Of a stretch of 64,000 nucleotides of DNA, positions 43,551-52,459 are shown piece after piece. Source of the stretch: Sphingobacteruim zhuxiongii. Lineage in GTDB: Bacteria > Bacteroidota > Bacteroidia > Sphingobacteriales > Sphingobacteriaceae. The stretch spans positions 3,410,001 through 3,474,000 of the forward strand of contig NZ_CP045652.1 in NCBI RefSeq assembly GCF_009557615.1. Direction: 5' to 3'. Both the position numbers and the translations under genes were made by a program. The notes under the pieces were generated by a model that worked only from the letters and a program-made list of their open reading frames with translations, searched no databases and was not told the origin of the DNA. How positions within the stretch are numbered: the stretch's first letter is position 1; every line of letters starts with the position of its first letter.

Positions 43551-44528
43551 TTACTTAACACGGTTCATCAACATGTCAGCTAAGGTAAAAAGTTCCTTTT
43601 TATCAGTTTCGGGAACATCAATATCACTTAATTGATTGTATGCCAACTGCATAAAATGCTCCTTTAACTGATTAGTATATTCATCAACTGCTAGCTCACT
43701 ATATAATTTTTTCATTCGATTAATCTTCTCTTCGTCACTAACCTGGTTAGGAAATAAAAGATTTTCCAATTCCTCGCGCTTATCGTCTACTGCTAATTGC
43801 TGTGTCCGAATTCTCAGAATCGTCTTTTTATCGCTTAATATATCACCGCCAACTTGTTTTCCAAAATTAGAAGGGTCTCCATAGACGTCTAGATAATCGT
43901 CTTGCAATTGGAAGGCTATACCTAAGTTTACACCAAAATCATAAATCAATTGTTGTTGCTCGTCGCTAGCATCAGCAAGGATAGCTCCCATTTTCAGTGC
44001 ACCTCCAAGTAAAACAGATGTCTTCAGTCGAATCATGTTTAGGTATTCATCCTCGGTAACATATTCCGTACTTTCAAAATCCATGTCAATTTGCTGTCCT
44101 TCGCAAACTTCCAAAGCGACTTGGTTAAACATTCGAAGTAACGCGGGTATTTTATGTGCTGGGGAATGAGCTAATTCTTCATAAGCTTTGACCAGCAATG
44201 CATCTCCTGAAAGGATTGCTACGTTATCATTCCATTTCATATGTACTGTTGGCTTTCCTCTTCGCAGTGGAGCCTTATCCATGATATCATCATGGAGCAG
44301 TGAGAAATTATGAAAATATTCAATTGCACAGCTTGCCGGCAACACTTCTTGAAGGTTTTCCTTACCAAACAAGCGCGCCCCCATTAAAACGAGCATAGGA
44401 CGAATACGCTTACCGGCTAAAGAAAGGATGTAACGTATAGGATCGTAAAGATAAGCTGGGGATTGTGGAAAGCTGCGTTCTTGCAGATATTGACCGACGA
44501 GTAGACTGTAGGGATGCTTTTCGAACAT
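43551..44528 (-). CDS. Polyprenyl synthetase (trans-prenyltransferase)
   Basis: All-helical trans-isoprenyl diphosphate synthase of 325 residues that condenses IPP with allylic diphosphates. It carries the two Mg-binding Asp motifs: D-D-I-M-D (80-84) followed by R-R-G-K-P-T, and Q-D-D-Y-L-D (208-213). G-K-R-I-R-P (39-44) binds IPP. The product (farnesyl or geranylgeranyl, or longer for menaquinone) cannot be told from the residues. It uses precursors from the MEP pathway (ispG, ispF in this window). A -7-like TATCTTCG lies 15 nt upstream. Confidence 0.9.
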   Translation of the reverse strand: MFEKHPYSLLVGQYLQERSFPQSPAYLYDPIRYILSLAGKRIRPMLVLMGARLFGKENLQEVLPASCAIEYFHNFSLLHDDIMDKAPLRRGKPTVHMKWNDNVAILSGDALLVKAYEELAHSPAHKIPALLRMFNQVALEVCEGQQIDMDFESTEYVTEDEYLNMIRLKTSVLLGGALKMGAILADASDEQQQLIYDFGVNLGIAFQLQDDYLDVYGDPSNFGKQVGGDILSDKKTILRIRTQQLAVDDKREELENLLFPNQVSDEEKINRMKKLYSELAVDEYTNQLKEHFMQLAYNQLSDIDVPETDKKELFTLADMLMNRVK

Positions 44529-44543
44529 AATAATTTAATTAAG

Positions 44544-44551
44544 CGAAGATA
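44544..44551 (-). promoter_or_regulatory. -7-like box (TATCTTCG) of the polyprenyl synthetase gene
   Basis: Minus-strand TAnnTTCG variant 15 nt before the start codon at 44528. Confidence 0.35.
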
Positions 44552-44633
44552 CTGATTTTTGAAATGAAACAGACTTTTGTGCTTTTGAATTTCAAGACAG
44601 CTTGTGTAACTTGCGTGAATTCACGACCATTCT

Positions 44634-45800
44634 ATGCGCATTCTAATCATTCATAATCAGTACCAACATATTGGCGGCGAAGATTTCGTCATGCGACAAG
44701 AAATGGATATTCTGTTGAAAGATCATGAAGTGGAGTTATACTCAGTCAAAAATGTAAAAGGAATAAAAGGATACCTCCAGTATTTGAGCTATCCATTTAA
44801 TTGGTCTGAGTCAAAAAAAATACGCAGCAAAATAGAAGCGTATAAGCCCGATATTATCCACATTCACAACATGCATTATGCATTAGGTCCCCTTTTTATT
44901 CTTCATTTAAAGAAATTAGGCATTCCAATGCTAATGACATTACATAACTTCCGTTTGATATGTCCTTCGGCAACCTTGTTTTACGATGGAAATATTTACT
45001 TAGAGTCGATTAAATCAGATTTTCCATGGGATGCAGTGAAGAAAAGAGTTTTAGAAAACTCTTATATCAAGACATTTTGGACGGCCTTTACGTATTGGTT
45101 GCATCGAAAGCGCGGCACTTTCGATTTAATCGATAAATATGTTATTCTATCGGATTTTGCTAAGCGAATATTTGAAGAATCAAGTTTCCCAGTTTCAATA
45201 GAGAAATTCGTTGTGAAACCTAACTTTGTAGTGCAAAATGAACCAGACAGCATAGTTGACGATCAGTCTTTCATCTACATAGGTCGCCTATCTGAAGAAA
45301 AAGGTATTATTCCTTTATTACACGCATGGAAGGCTACCAATTACCCCTTAAAGATCTTTGGTACAGGCCCCTTACAAAGTGAAGTGGAACAGATTTGCAA
45401 CCATTCTTCAAATATTCGATATATGGGTTTTCAGACGCGCGAGGTTATAAGCCGACATTTATCAGGAGCGAGTGCATTAGTTGTTCCATCTATCTGTTAT
45501 GAAGCGATGCCTCTGTCCGTATTGGAAGCTTATGCTGCTGGGATACCTGTGCTTGCCAGCAATATTGGTATATTAAGCGAAATGGTTGTACCTTTGTATA
45601 CTGGATTGTTATTTGATCCGCACCATCATACGGACATAGTTAGAATCCTTTCCGAATGGACTAATCTGGATGAAGAGAAAAAAATAACCATTCGCGCAAA
45701 TTGTCGAAAAGAGTACCAACTGAAATATGAGCGATCATTAGTTATGAATGAGCTTATTGGCATTTATCAAGAACTGTTGGAAAAGAAAAAAGGAGAATAA
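44634..45800 (+). CDS. GT4 glycosyltransferase
   Basis: GT-B glycosyltransferase of 388 residues. The N-terminus has G-G-E-D-F-V-M-R-Q-E-M-D near 15-26, then H-I-H-N-M-H-Y near 76-82. The donor site has Y-I-G-R-L-S-E-E-K-G near 217-226 and P-S-I-C-Y-E-A-M-P-L-S-V-L-E-A-Y near 284-299 (EX7E). It is outside the main polysaccharide region and directly followed (1-nt gap) by a DUF59 gene, a pairing that is probably incidental. Confidence 0.87.
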   Translation: MRILIIHNQYQHIGGEDFVMRQEMDILLKDHEVELYSVKNVKGIKGYLQYLSYPFNWSESKKIRSKIEAYKPDIIHIHNMHYALGPLFILHLKKLGIPMLMTLHNFRLICPSATLFYDGNIYLESIKSDFPWDAVKKRVLENSYIKTFWTAFTYWLHRKRGTFDLIDKYVILSDFAKRIFEESSFPVSIEKFVVKPNFVVQNEPDSIVDDQSFIYIGRLSEEKGIIPLLHAWKATNYPLKIFGTGPLQSEVEQICNHSSNIRYMGFQTREVISRHLSGASALVVPSICYEAMPLSVLEAYAAGIPVLASNIGILSEMVVPLYTGLLFDPHHHTDIVRILSEWTNLDEEKKITIRANCRKEYQLKYERSLVMNELIGIYQELLEKKKGE

Positions 45801-45801
45801 G

Positions 45802-46131
45802 ATGAACATCATTATAATGGACAGGCTTGGATTAGCCCCACAAATACAAGATGCTTTAGCGACGGTTTATGACCCTGAGCTGAAGCCAGCAAACATCCTC
45901 GATCTGGGTTTAGTTTATGAGATTATTACCAAGGAAAATAGGCAGGCAAAGATCGTGATGACACTAACGGCACCTGGATGTCCTGTTGCAGGTGAAATCA
46001 TGAATGAGGTCCAGCAAAAAGTAGCGGCTATTGATGGTATTGATGAAGCCTTAGTCGAATTAACGTTCGATCCACCTTGGACTAGAGATATGATGACTGA
46101 AGAGGCTAAATTGGAATTAGGACTACTTTAG
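45802..46131 (+). CDS. DUF59 / MIP18-family Fe-S assembly factor
   Basis: Small cytoplasmic protein of 109 residues of the MIP18/PaaD/SufT group, linked to iron-sulfur cluster assembly. The motifs D-P-E-L near 24-27, D-L-G-L-V-Y near 34-39 and T-A-P-G-C-P near 57-62 with the conserved Cys are present, followed by W-T-R-D-M near 92-96. The start at ATG 45802 lies 1 nt after the preceding stop and is preferred to an in-frame ATG 18 codons earlier inside the GT4 gene. Its stop overlaps that of the convergent uvrC. Confidence 0.85.
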   Translation: MNIIIMDRLGLAPQIQDALATVYDPELKPANILDLGLVYEIITKENRQAKIVMTLTAPGCPVAGEIMNEVQQKVAAIDGIDEALVELTFDPPWTRDMMTEEAKLELGLL

Positions 46132-47945
46132 TCTTTTTCAATAGGATCTTCTACCGTAAAATATTGTCGAAGTGCTTGTATCTGTTTCAGATTAAGCACT
46201 TTTTTTAGTTCCTCATCATTCGCTTCTTTCACCTTTTTAACGGACTTAAAAGTCTTTAAAAGCTTTTCTACGGTGACTTTACCAATCCCTGGTATATTAT
46301 CTAATTCGGATACAAATGTCTTGCGACTGCGCTGGTTTCGGTGAAATGTAATTCCAAAGCGATGTGCTTCATCACGTAAATGCTGAATGATTTTTAGGGT
46401 TTCCGACTTTTTATCCAAATAGAGTGGATATTGATCGCCAGGATAGAAAAGTTCTTCCAATCGTTTCGCAATTCCGATGACAGTCACTTTTTTATCGATC
46501 CCTAATAATCTTAAACTCTTTAATGCAGCCCCTAACTGTCCCTTTCCTCCATCAATCACAATAAGCTGAGGCAATGGCTGATCTTCATCTAAAAGTCTCC
46601 TATAGCGTCTAAAAACAGCCTCTTCCATTGTCGCAAAATCATTCGGCCCTTCAACAGTTTTCACATTAAAATGCCGATAGTCTTTCTTTGACGGTTTTGC
46701 ATCTCGAAAGACCACAATTGCTGATACAGGAAAATTTCCTTGGATATTCGAGTTATCAAAACACTCGATATGACGTGGAAGAACTGGCAATCGAAGATCC
46801 TTTTGCATCTGTTTTAAGACACGCTCTGTTTTTACCTCGGGATTTAACTTCTCATATTGTAAAAGCCGTTCCTTCTTAAAGTAGGCAACATTCTTTAGTG
46901 ATAAATCTAGAAGCTTCCTCTTCTCGCCCATTTTTGGAACGACGAATCGGTTGTCTTCGTTACCTTCAATATCTAATTCAAATGGTACGATAATCTCTTT
47001 TGAATGACTCCTAAATCTAGATCGTATTTCAGGAATTGCAATCGCTAATAACTCCGCGTCAGTTTCATCCAAGCGCTTTTTCATCTCTAAGGTTTGGGTT
47101 TGAATAATAACCCCATTTACAACTTTTAAGAAGTTAACGAAAGCGTAATTATCTTCTGATGCGATGCTGAAGACATCTACATTCGTAATTAAAGAGCTTA
47201 CGACCGTCGACTTACTTTGATAATTCGCTAACTTATCAAGTTTGAGTTTGAATTTCATAGCGCCCTCAAAATCCATCTTTCCCGCGGCTTCTTGCATTTG
47301 ATCTTTCAAACGATTCGTTACGACTGTTATTTTACCATTTAAGATGTCTTTAATATCGCTCAGATTTTGATTATAGTCTTCTTCGGATTGATAACCCTCA
47401 CAGGGTCCTTTGCAATTACCGATCTGATATTCTAAACATATTTTAAACTTTCCTTTTGATATGTTCTCTTGACTTAGATTTAAATTACAGGTTCTTAATG
47501 GGAAAAGTTCTCTAACCATATCAAGTACAATATGCATCATCCCAACGGATGCATAGGGTCCATAATAGCGAGAGCCGTCTTTGATATATTTTCGAGTCCA
47601 GAAGATGCGTGGGAATCGCTCGTGTTTAATGACAATCCATGGATAAGTTTTGTCATCTTTAAGCATGACGTTATAGCGAGGTTGATGCTTTTTAATTAAG
47701 CTATTTTCTAATAGCCAAGCGTCAATCTCTGTATCGACGATCGTAAATGCGATGCGATTGATTTTACGAACAAGGACACGAGTTTTACTATTCAATTGAT
47801 CTGGATTGACAAAATAAGAACTTACCCTATTCTTAAGATCCTTCGCCTTTCCTACATAAATTAAAGTTCCTTCCTTATCGAAATATTGGTAGACCCCAGG
47901 TTTATGGGGGATTTTGGTCAGTTCTTTCCTGTAATCAAATTCCAT
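46128..47945 (-). CDS. uvrC: Excinuclease ABC subunit C
   Basis: Nucleotide-excision-repair endonuclease that cuts on both sides of a lesion with UvrB. The 605 residues contain a GIY-YIG nuclease domain (K-P-G-V-Y-Q-Y-F at 15-22 and Y-V-G-K-A-K-D-L-K-N-R-V at 30-41), a UVR motif near 200-235, an RNase H-like C-terminal nuclease (H-I-E-C-F-D-N-S near 390, V-I-D-G-G-K-G-Q-L near 465) and tandem helix-hairpin-helix motifs at the end (I-P-G-I-G-K-V near 548). The terminator of the upstream pbp gene ends 8 nt before this ATG. Confidence 0.96.
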   Translation of the reverse strand: MEFDYRKELTKIPHKPGVYQYFDKEGTLIYVGKAKDLKNRVSSYFVNPDQLNSKTRVLVRKINRIAFTIVDTEIDAWLLENSLIKKHQPRYNVMLKDDKTYPWIVIKHERFPRIFWTRKYIKDGSRYYGPYASVGMMHIVLDMVRELFPLRTCNLNLSQENISKGKFKICLEYQIGNCKGPCEGYQSEEDYNQNLSDIKDILNGKITVVTNRLKDQMQEAAGKMDFEGAMKFKLKLDKLANYQSKSTVVSSLITNVDVFSIASEDNYAFVNFLKVVNGVIIQTQTLEMKKRLDETDAELLAIAIPEIRSRFRSHSKEIIVPFELDIEGNEDNRFVVPKMGEKRKLLDLSLKNVAYFKKERLLQYEKLNPEVKTERVLKQMQKDLRLPVLPRHIECFDNSNIQGNFPVSAIVVFRDAKPSKKDYRHFNVKTVEGPNDFATMEEAVFRRYRRLLDEDQPLPQLIVIDGGKGQLGAALKSLRLLGIDKKVTVIGIAKRLEELFYPGDQYPLYLDKKSETLKIIQHLRDEAHRFGITFHRNQRSRKTFVSELDNIPGIGKVTVEKLLKTFKSVKKVKEANDEELKKVLNLKQIQALRQYFTVEDPIEKD

Positions 47946-47953
47946 ACTTGCAT

Positions 47954-47993
47954 AAAAAAACCAGACCTCAATTTACGTAAATTTTCGATCTGG
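47954..47993 (-). terminator. Minus-strand terminator between the pbp gene and uvrC
   Basis: On the minus strand a stem CCAGA/TCTGG encloses the palindrome AATTTACGTAAATT and is followed by seven T. It ends the pbp transcript, and its T tract stops only 8 nt before the uvrC start codon. Confidence 0.75.
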
Positions 47994-48017
47994 TAAAGTA
48001 TTCGTATCGTATAATGA

Positions 48018-50279
48018 CTAGAACCCTAGTCGATCGTCTTCTGTCAATGGAGTTTCTGTTTTACTTGGATCATTCCCATAGAATTGAGAAAAGTTCGAAC
48101 AGTTCATCTCAAATCGAGTAATCCCTCCTGGCGGCTGCGGGAAATCATCCTGTGTATAATGCAACTCTTTATCTGCATATACACGTTTCATAAATAACCC
48201 GAATACTGGCATGGCTGCTGCAGCTCCCTGTCCATATTGCATACTGCTAAAGCTAATTCCTCTATCTTCTGCACCTGTCCATACACCTGTCACCAGTTCT
48301 GGCGTAACACCGATAAACCATGCATCAGAGTTATCGTTAGTTGTACCTGTTTTACCACCGATTGGATTCTTTAGACCACCAAAATTGGGATCCCAACGTA
48401 ATCGATTACCAGTACCTCCGTCAACAACACCTTTCAACATATCAACCATAGCGTAAGCGGTTTCGCTATTTAATGCTTTGGTTACTTTTGGTGCTTTCTC
48501 ATAGATTGGGGCACCATTCTTATCTTCAACACGTAAGATCATCGTCGGCTCAACCCAAGTACCTTGATTAACAAATGCTGAATAGGCTCCTACCATATCG
48601 AACAACGACGCATCGTAAGACCCCAAAGCAATTGAAAGCTCGTTAGGAATATTTGAATTCACGCCCATTCGTTTGGTTAGATCAGCGACATTTGCTGCTC
48701 CAACTTCGTTGATCAAATACGCAGACGCATAGTTTTGTGAATATTTAATTGCATTTTTCAAGGTAATAGGATCTCCACCTTGCTGCGTTCCGCGAGGTGT
48801 CCAATTTCCATAAGACCGAGAATGGTTAGGAATTGAAACACAAGGCCCATATCCATTATCAATAGCGTATGCATAGACAAATGGTTTCGCTGTTGAACCT
48901 ACTTGACGTGTTCCTAAGCGAACTTGGTCATATTTGAAATGTTCAAAATTAATACCTCCAACCCACGCTTTAATGTATCCGGTCTTCGGCTCCATCGCCA
49001 TCATTGCATTTCTTAAAAATAGCTTTGTGAAACGCACGGAGTCCATTGGCGTCATCGTTGTATCGATATTTCCTTTCCAAGTAAATAAGTTCATTTGGAC
49101 TTTCTTATCGAATTCCTTACGAATATTTTCCTCCGACATGCCTTCCGCCTTCAATGCAATATAACGATCTGAACGCTTCATCCCTTTCACCAAGAGATTA
49201 GCATTTTTCCCAGTAAATGCATTTCTACGCTTCCATTGTTTATCGAATTCACGTTGTAAGCGCGCCATCCACTCTTTCTGAGCGTCTTCGGCATGCTGTT
49301 GCATATTGTAATTAATCGGTGTATAGATTTTTAATCCATCACGATCTAAGTCATAAGGCGTACCATCTGGTTTAGTAATAGCCAAACGTTGGAATTCCTT
49401 CTTGATTTCTTCTTTTAATACCGCACGGAAATATGGTGCAAGCCCCTCACCATAATTTGAGATCGTTAATTTCAACCCTAATGGCTTTTCAGCGGCTTTC
49501 GTACATTCTTCCGCAGTGATAAAGTTTTGATCACGCATATTCGCTAAAACGAGATTACGGCGCTGTAAAGCTCTTTCCGCTTGGCGTACAGGAGAATACT
49601 GACCTGGTCCTTTTAGCATTCCCACTAGCAAAGCAGATTGTTCAGCGGTTAGCTTATCTGGAGTCGTATTGAAATATGTACGAGCGGCAGATTTGATACC
49701 AAAGGTATTATAGGCTCCGAAATCTACCGTATTGAAATACATCATGATGATTTCTTCCTTGGTATAATTTCGTTCTAAGCGTACCGCAGTAATCCACTCT
49801 TGAAATTTCTGCATGATCCGCTTAACCGAACTTCTCGCCCGCTGCTCTCCGAATAAATTCAGCGCTAACTGCTGCGTAATTGTACTTCCCCCTTGCTTAT
49901 TTCCACTAAGGGTTAATAAGACGGTAGATATCGTTCGAGAATAATCAATACCTGAGTGTTCATAAAAACGCTTATCTTCTGTTGACACTAAGGCCTGTAC
50001 TAAATACGGTGATAATTCAGAGTATTTGACATTCGAACGATTATGTACATAATAGGTTCCTAATATGCGATTATCGTCTGTGATAATTTCTGAGGCTAAA
50101 TTACTTCTAGGATTTTCTAGGTCTTTAAAGGTGGGTAATTTCCCAAATATACCAATGCGGACGCTGAGTAGAAATAACGCGCCAATCAATACCAGTCCAA
50201 TTAAGATCTTCCAAAAATTACGCGAATATCTCTTTACGTCTTCTTCGGTAAGATTACTACTTTTTGCTTCTCTCTTCAT
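48018..50279 (-). CDS. Class A penicillin-binding protein (PBP1A type)
   Basis: Bifunctional peptidoglycan synthase of 753 residues with a cytoplasmic N-terminus, one helix (about 27-45), a GT51 transglycosylase and a transpeptidase. The GT51 motifs are T-E-D-K-R-F-Y-E-H-S-G-I-D near 96-108, G-G-S-T-I-T-Q-Q near 134-141 and E-E-I-I-M-M-Y near 178-184. The transpeptidase motifs are G-S-T-A-K-P-F (SxxK, near 469-475), S-Q-N near 521-523 and G-K-T-G-T-T near 652-657. A -7 box (TACTTTTG) lies about 95 nt upstream on the minus strand. Confidence 0.93.
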   Translation of the reverse strand: MKREAKSSNLTEEDVKRYSRNFWKILIGLVLIGALFLLSVRIGIFGKLPTFKDLENPRSNLASEIITDDNRILGTYYVHNRSNVKYSELSPYLVQALVSTEDKRFYEHSGIDYSRTISTVLLTLSGNKQGGSTITQQLALNLFGEQRARSSVKRIMQKFQEWITAVRLERNYTKEEIIMMYFNTVDFGAYNTFGIKSAARTYFNTTPDKLTAEQSALLVGMLKGPGQYSPVRQAERALQRRNLVLANMRDQNFITAEECTKAAEKPLGLKLTISNYGEGLAPYFRAVLKEEIKKEFQRLAITKPDGTPYDLDRDGLKIYTPINYNMQQHAEDAQKEWMARLQREFDKQWKRRNAFTGKNANLLVKGMKRSDRYIALKAEGMSEENIRKEFDKKVQMNLFTWKGNIDTTMTPMDSVRFTKLFLRNAMMAMEPKTGYIKAWVGGINFEHFKYDQVRLGTRQVGSTAKPFVYAYAIDNGYGPCVSIPNHSRSYGNWTPRGTQQGGDPITLKNAIKYSQNYASAYLINEVGAANVADLTKRMGVNSNIPNELSIALGSYDASLFDMVGAYSAFVNQGTWVEPTMILRVEDKNGAPIYEKAPKVTKALNSETAYAMVDMLKGVVDGGTGNRLRWDPNFGGLKNPIGGKTGTTNDNSDAWFIGVTPELVTGVWTGAEDRGISFSSMQYGQGAAAAMPVFGLFMKRVYADKELHYTQDDFPQPPGGITRFEMNCSNFSQFYGNDPSKTETPLTEDDRLGF

Positions 50280-50373
50280 TTGTTAATTAATGAAACCACG
50301 AAAGCTACACCCCTGTGTAATAGTTTCGATTTTCTATAACATCAGTAAGTGTGCCAATTGTTAGATTACTTTG

Positions 50374-50381
50374 CAAAAGTA
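50374..50381 (-). promoter_or_regulatory. -7 promoter box (TACTTTTG) of the pbp gene
   Basis: Exact minus-strand TAnnTTTG match about 95 nt before the pbp start. A TTG lies 16 nt upstream as a possible -33 element. Confidence 0.45.
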
Positions 50382-50565
50382 CCATATTTTTCTGGACCAA
50401 ACGGAATATAGGAAAAATGAAAATTAATTTTTCTTCATTCCTAGTTTACAGGCCATAAAATTTATATTGTGCCATCTAGCCTGCAAAATGACTAGAGTTA
50501 GTCTATCACAGGCCATACGATCCCCTGTTGTAATTCTTCGCTTTCAGTATTCGCAATCAATTACC

Positions 50566-50573
50566 TACCTTCG
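50566..50573 (+). promoter_or_regulatory. -7-like box (TACCTTCG) of the MFS gene
   Basis: TAnnTTCG variant ending 7 nt before ATG 50581, supporting that start and a leaderless or very short-leader mRNA. Confidence 0.4.
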
Positions 50574-50580
50574 CTTCTAT

Positions 50581-51804
50581 ATGCTGGCAAAATTCAATTC
50601 CAAATCGGGGCTATTTTTTATTTTTTTAACGGTTGTTCTAGATTCAATTGGACTCGGTATTATCATCCCAGTGATGCCAGCGCTAATAAAAGAATTAATT
50701 CATGGCGATATTAGTCAAGCTTCATCTTACGGGGGTTGGTTGACTTTCTGTTATGCCTTCATGCAATTTTTCTTTGCAGCGGTATTAGGAAACCTTAGCG
50801 ATCGATACGGCCGACGCCCTGTTCTTCTTTGTTCGCTGTTTGGCTTTGCTATCAACTATTTATTAATTGGCTTTGCACCCACTATTTTTTGGCTATTTGT
50901 CGGCCGAATTGTTGCTGGGATTACAGGAGCGAGCCATACCGTTGCAGCAGCATACATTGCCGACGTAAGTACTCCACAAAATAAAGCACAGAATTTCGGG
51001 TTACTGGGAGCAGCATTCGGATTAGGGTTTATCATCGGACCAGTTTTAGGCGGATTGCTGGGGCACTACGGTCCTCGCGTACCATTCTATGCCGCAGCGG
51101 GCTTAACTTTCTTTAATTTCCTATATGGTTATTTCTTAGTTCCGGAATCCTTAAAACCGGAAAATAGACGAGCATTTAGTTGGAAGAATGCCAATCCGAT
51201 TGGCAGCTTTAGACATATCGGCCGCTATGTGCACATACAACCCTTAGTAATTTGTATTTTCCTAATTAATATCGCAGCTCATGCCGTCCAAAGTACTTGG
51301 TCATATTATACGATGGAGCGCTTTCAATGGAACGAGCGGATGATTGGTTATTCACTTGGATTTATTGGCGTTTTATTGACGATCGTACAAGCAGGATTAA
51401 TACGCATTATTATTCCAAAACTAGGCATACCCAAGAGTATTACCTTCGGCATCTTGCTTAGTAGTATTTCTTTTTTAACGATGGCATTTGCTGGATCAAA
51501 TTTGATGCTATATTTCTCAAGCTTTCTATATGTGTTTTCCGGAATTGCAGGCCCGGCTATTCAAAGTTCGATTTCTAACCAAACACCAGCAAATGAACAA
51601 GGTCAAATTCAAGGTGGGCTAACCTGTATTATTAGCCTCACTGCCATTATCGGCCCATTGATGATGACAAGCTTATTTTCGTTTTTTACAAAAAAAAGCA
51701 CCGTGCTTTATCTGCCTGGTGCTCCTTTTTATTTGGCCAGTATATTAGGCCTAATTGCTGCTATAATTGCAATGCAATATTTTAGAAATCATCGTCAAGA
51801 CTAA
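50581..51804 (+). CDS. MFS transporter, TetA-like (TCR subfamily)
   Basis: Twelve-helix drug:proton antiporter-type protein of about 407 residues. The motif-A loop is G-N-L-S-D-R-Y-G-R-R-P-V-L-L near 65-78 and motif C G-A-A-F-G-L-G-F-I-I-G-P near 142-153, both typical of the 12-TMS TetA group. The substrate is unknown, and housekeeping copies in this phylum need not confer resistance. The ATG at 50581 begins directly before helix 1; the 38 extra residues of the longest ORF are untypical and precede a -7-like box. It overlaps the convergent ispF by 4 nt. Confidence 0.87.
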   Translation: MLAKFNSKSGLFFIFLTVVLDSIGLGIIIPVMPALIKELIHGDISQASSYGGWLTFCYAFMQFFFAAVLGNLSDRYGRRPVLLCSLFGFAINYLLIGFAPTIFWLFVGRIVAGITGASHTVAAAYIADVSTPQNKAQNFGLLGAAFGLGFIIGPVLGGLLGHYGPRVPFYAAAGLTFFNFLYGYFLVPESLKPENRRAFSWKNANPIGSFRHIGRYVHIQPLVICIFLINIAAHAVQSTWSYYTMERFQWNERMIGYSLGFIGVLLTIVQAGLIRIIIPKLGIPKSITFGILLSSISFLTMAFAGSNLMLYFSSFLYVFSGIAGPAIQSSISNQTPANEQGQIQGGLTCIISLTAIIGPLMMTSLFSFFTKKSTVLYLPGAPFYLASILGLIAAIIAMQYFRNHRQD

Positions 51805-52283
51805 CGTTCTTTTTGAATTAGACAAACCGCATAAGCTACGACACCTTCTTGTCGACCGATAAAGCCCATTGTTTCATTTGTCGTTGCTTTAATCGAAACA
51901 TCTTCCGCAGAGATACCAGCTGCTTCTGCAATATTTATCTTCATTTGCGGGATATAAGGCTTGATTTTCGGAGCTTCTAAACAAAGCATTCCATCAATGT
52001 TTCCTAATTCATACCCTTTTTCTTTAATCAAGGCAACGCAGTGCTTTAACAAATCTAAGCTGTTTGCACCTTTCCATCGATCGTCTGTATTTGGAAAATG
52101 GTAACCAATATCCTCTAAATTAGCGGCACCTAAGATAGCATCACATATTGCATGAGCTAGCACATCAGCGTCTGAATGTCCGAATGCTCCTGCATGATGA
52201 TCAAGTTTTACACCGCCAACAATAAAGGGATGTCCCTCGCGCATTTGATGCACATCAAAGCCAAAACCTACTTTTATCTTCAT
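51801..52283 (-). CDS. ispF: 2-C-methyl-D-erythritol 2,4-cyclodiphosphate synthase
   Basis: MEP-pathway enzyme forming MEcPP, the substrate of IspG. The protein has about 160 residues with the zinc ligands Asp10 and His12 in F-D-V-H and the downstream G-H-S-D-A-D-V-L-A-H motif. F-P-N-T-D-D near 62-67 and K-A-T-T-N-E near 131-136 also match. The ATG at 52283 is chosen over an upstream in-frame start because it restores the usual length and lies 7 nt after a -7-like TATCTTCG (52291-52298). Confidence 0.95.
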   Translation of the reverse strand: MKIKVGFGFDVHQMREGHPFIVGGVKLDHHAGAFGHSDADVLAHAICDAILGAANLEDIGYHFPNTDDRWKGANSLDLLKHCVALIKEKGYELGNIDGMLCLEAPKIKPYIPQMKINIAEAAGISAEDVSIKATTNETMGFIGRQEGVVAYAVCLIQKER

Positions 52284-52290
52284 AATGTTA

Positions 52291-52298
52291 CGAAGATA
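52291..52298 (-). promoter_or_regulatory. -7-like box (TATCTTCG) of ispF
   Basis: Minus-strand TAnnTTCG variant ending 7 nt before the ispF ATG, the same geometry as at ispG, the other MEP gene in this window. Confidence 0.4.
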
Positions 52299-52430
52299 CT
52301 GCAATATATTTTGTTAAAAAAATGAGTACAAAACGCATTATACGCTCGATTTTTCCAACATTCCGCTACAAATCATTAAAAATCATCCCATACAGTGCAG
52401 GAAACTCAATTTCCTCTAATATTTATTTAC

Positions 52431-52438
52431 TACTTTTG
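52431..52438 (+). promoter_or_regulatory. -7 promoter box (TACTTTTG) of gldJ
   Basis: Exact TAnnTTTG match 21 nt before ATG 52460. It rules against the far-upstream in-frame ATG at 52322 as the start. Confidence 0.5.
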
Positions 52439-52459
52439 GATTTTAAATCCTCATTATTT

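Larger units (their letters stand above)
50280..50580. other. 301-bp intergenic region between the divergent pbp and MFS genes
   Basis: No coding sequence is supported. It holds the pbp -7 box (CAAAAGTA read on the plus strand, 50374-50381) with a minus-strand TTG 16 nt further up (50398-50400), an A+T-rich imperfect hairpin near 50410-50440, two copies of ACAGGCCATA about 62 bp apart (near 50447 and 50509), and the MFS -7-like box at 50566-50573. A longer in-frame start for the MFS gene at 50467 would fall in this region but is not supported. Confidence 0.6.

Noticed and set aside
45748..45801. Upstream start of the DUF59 gene inside the GT4 gene
   Set aside because: It would create a 53-nt overlap, whereas the ATG at 45802 directly follows the GT4 stop and matches the family start.
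50467..50580. N-terminal extension of the MFS transporter
   Set aside because: The 38 extra residues do not fit the TetA-type N-terminus and precede a -7-like box. The ATG at 50581 is the better start.
50581..51804. Tetracycline resistance determinant
   Set aside because: The TetA-like motifs only place it in the drug:proton antiporter group. Housekeeping homologues are common and no mobile context surrounds it.
52322..52459. N-terminal extension of GldJ
   Set aside because: It would place the lipoprotein signal 60 residues into the protein, and a consensus -7 box lies within it.
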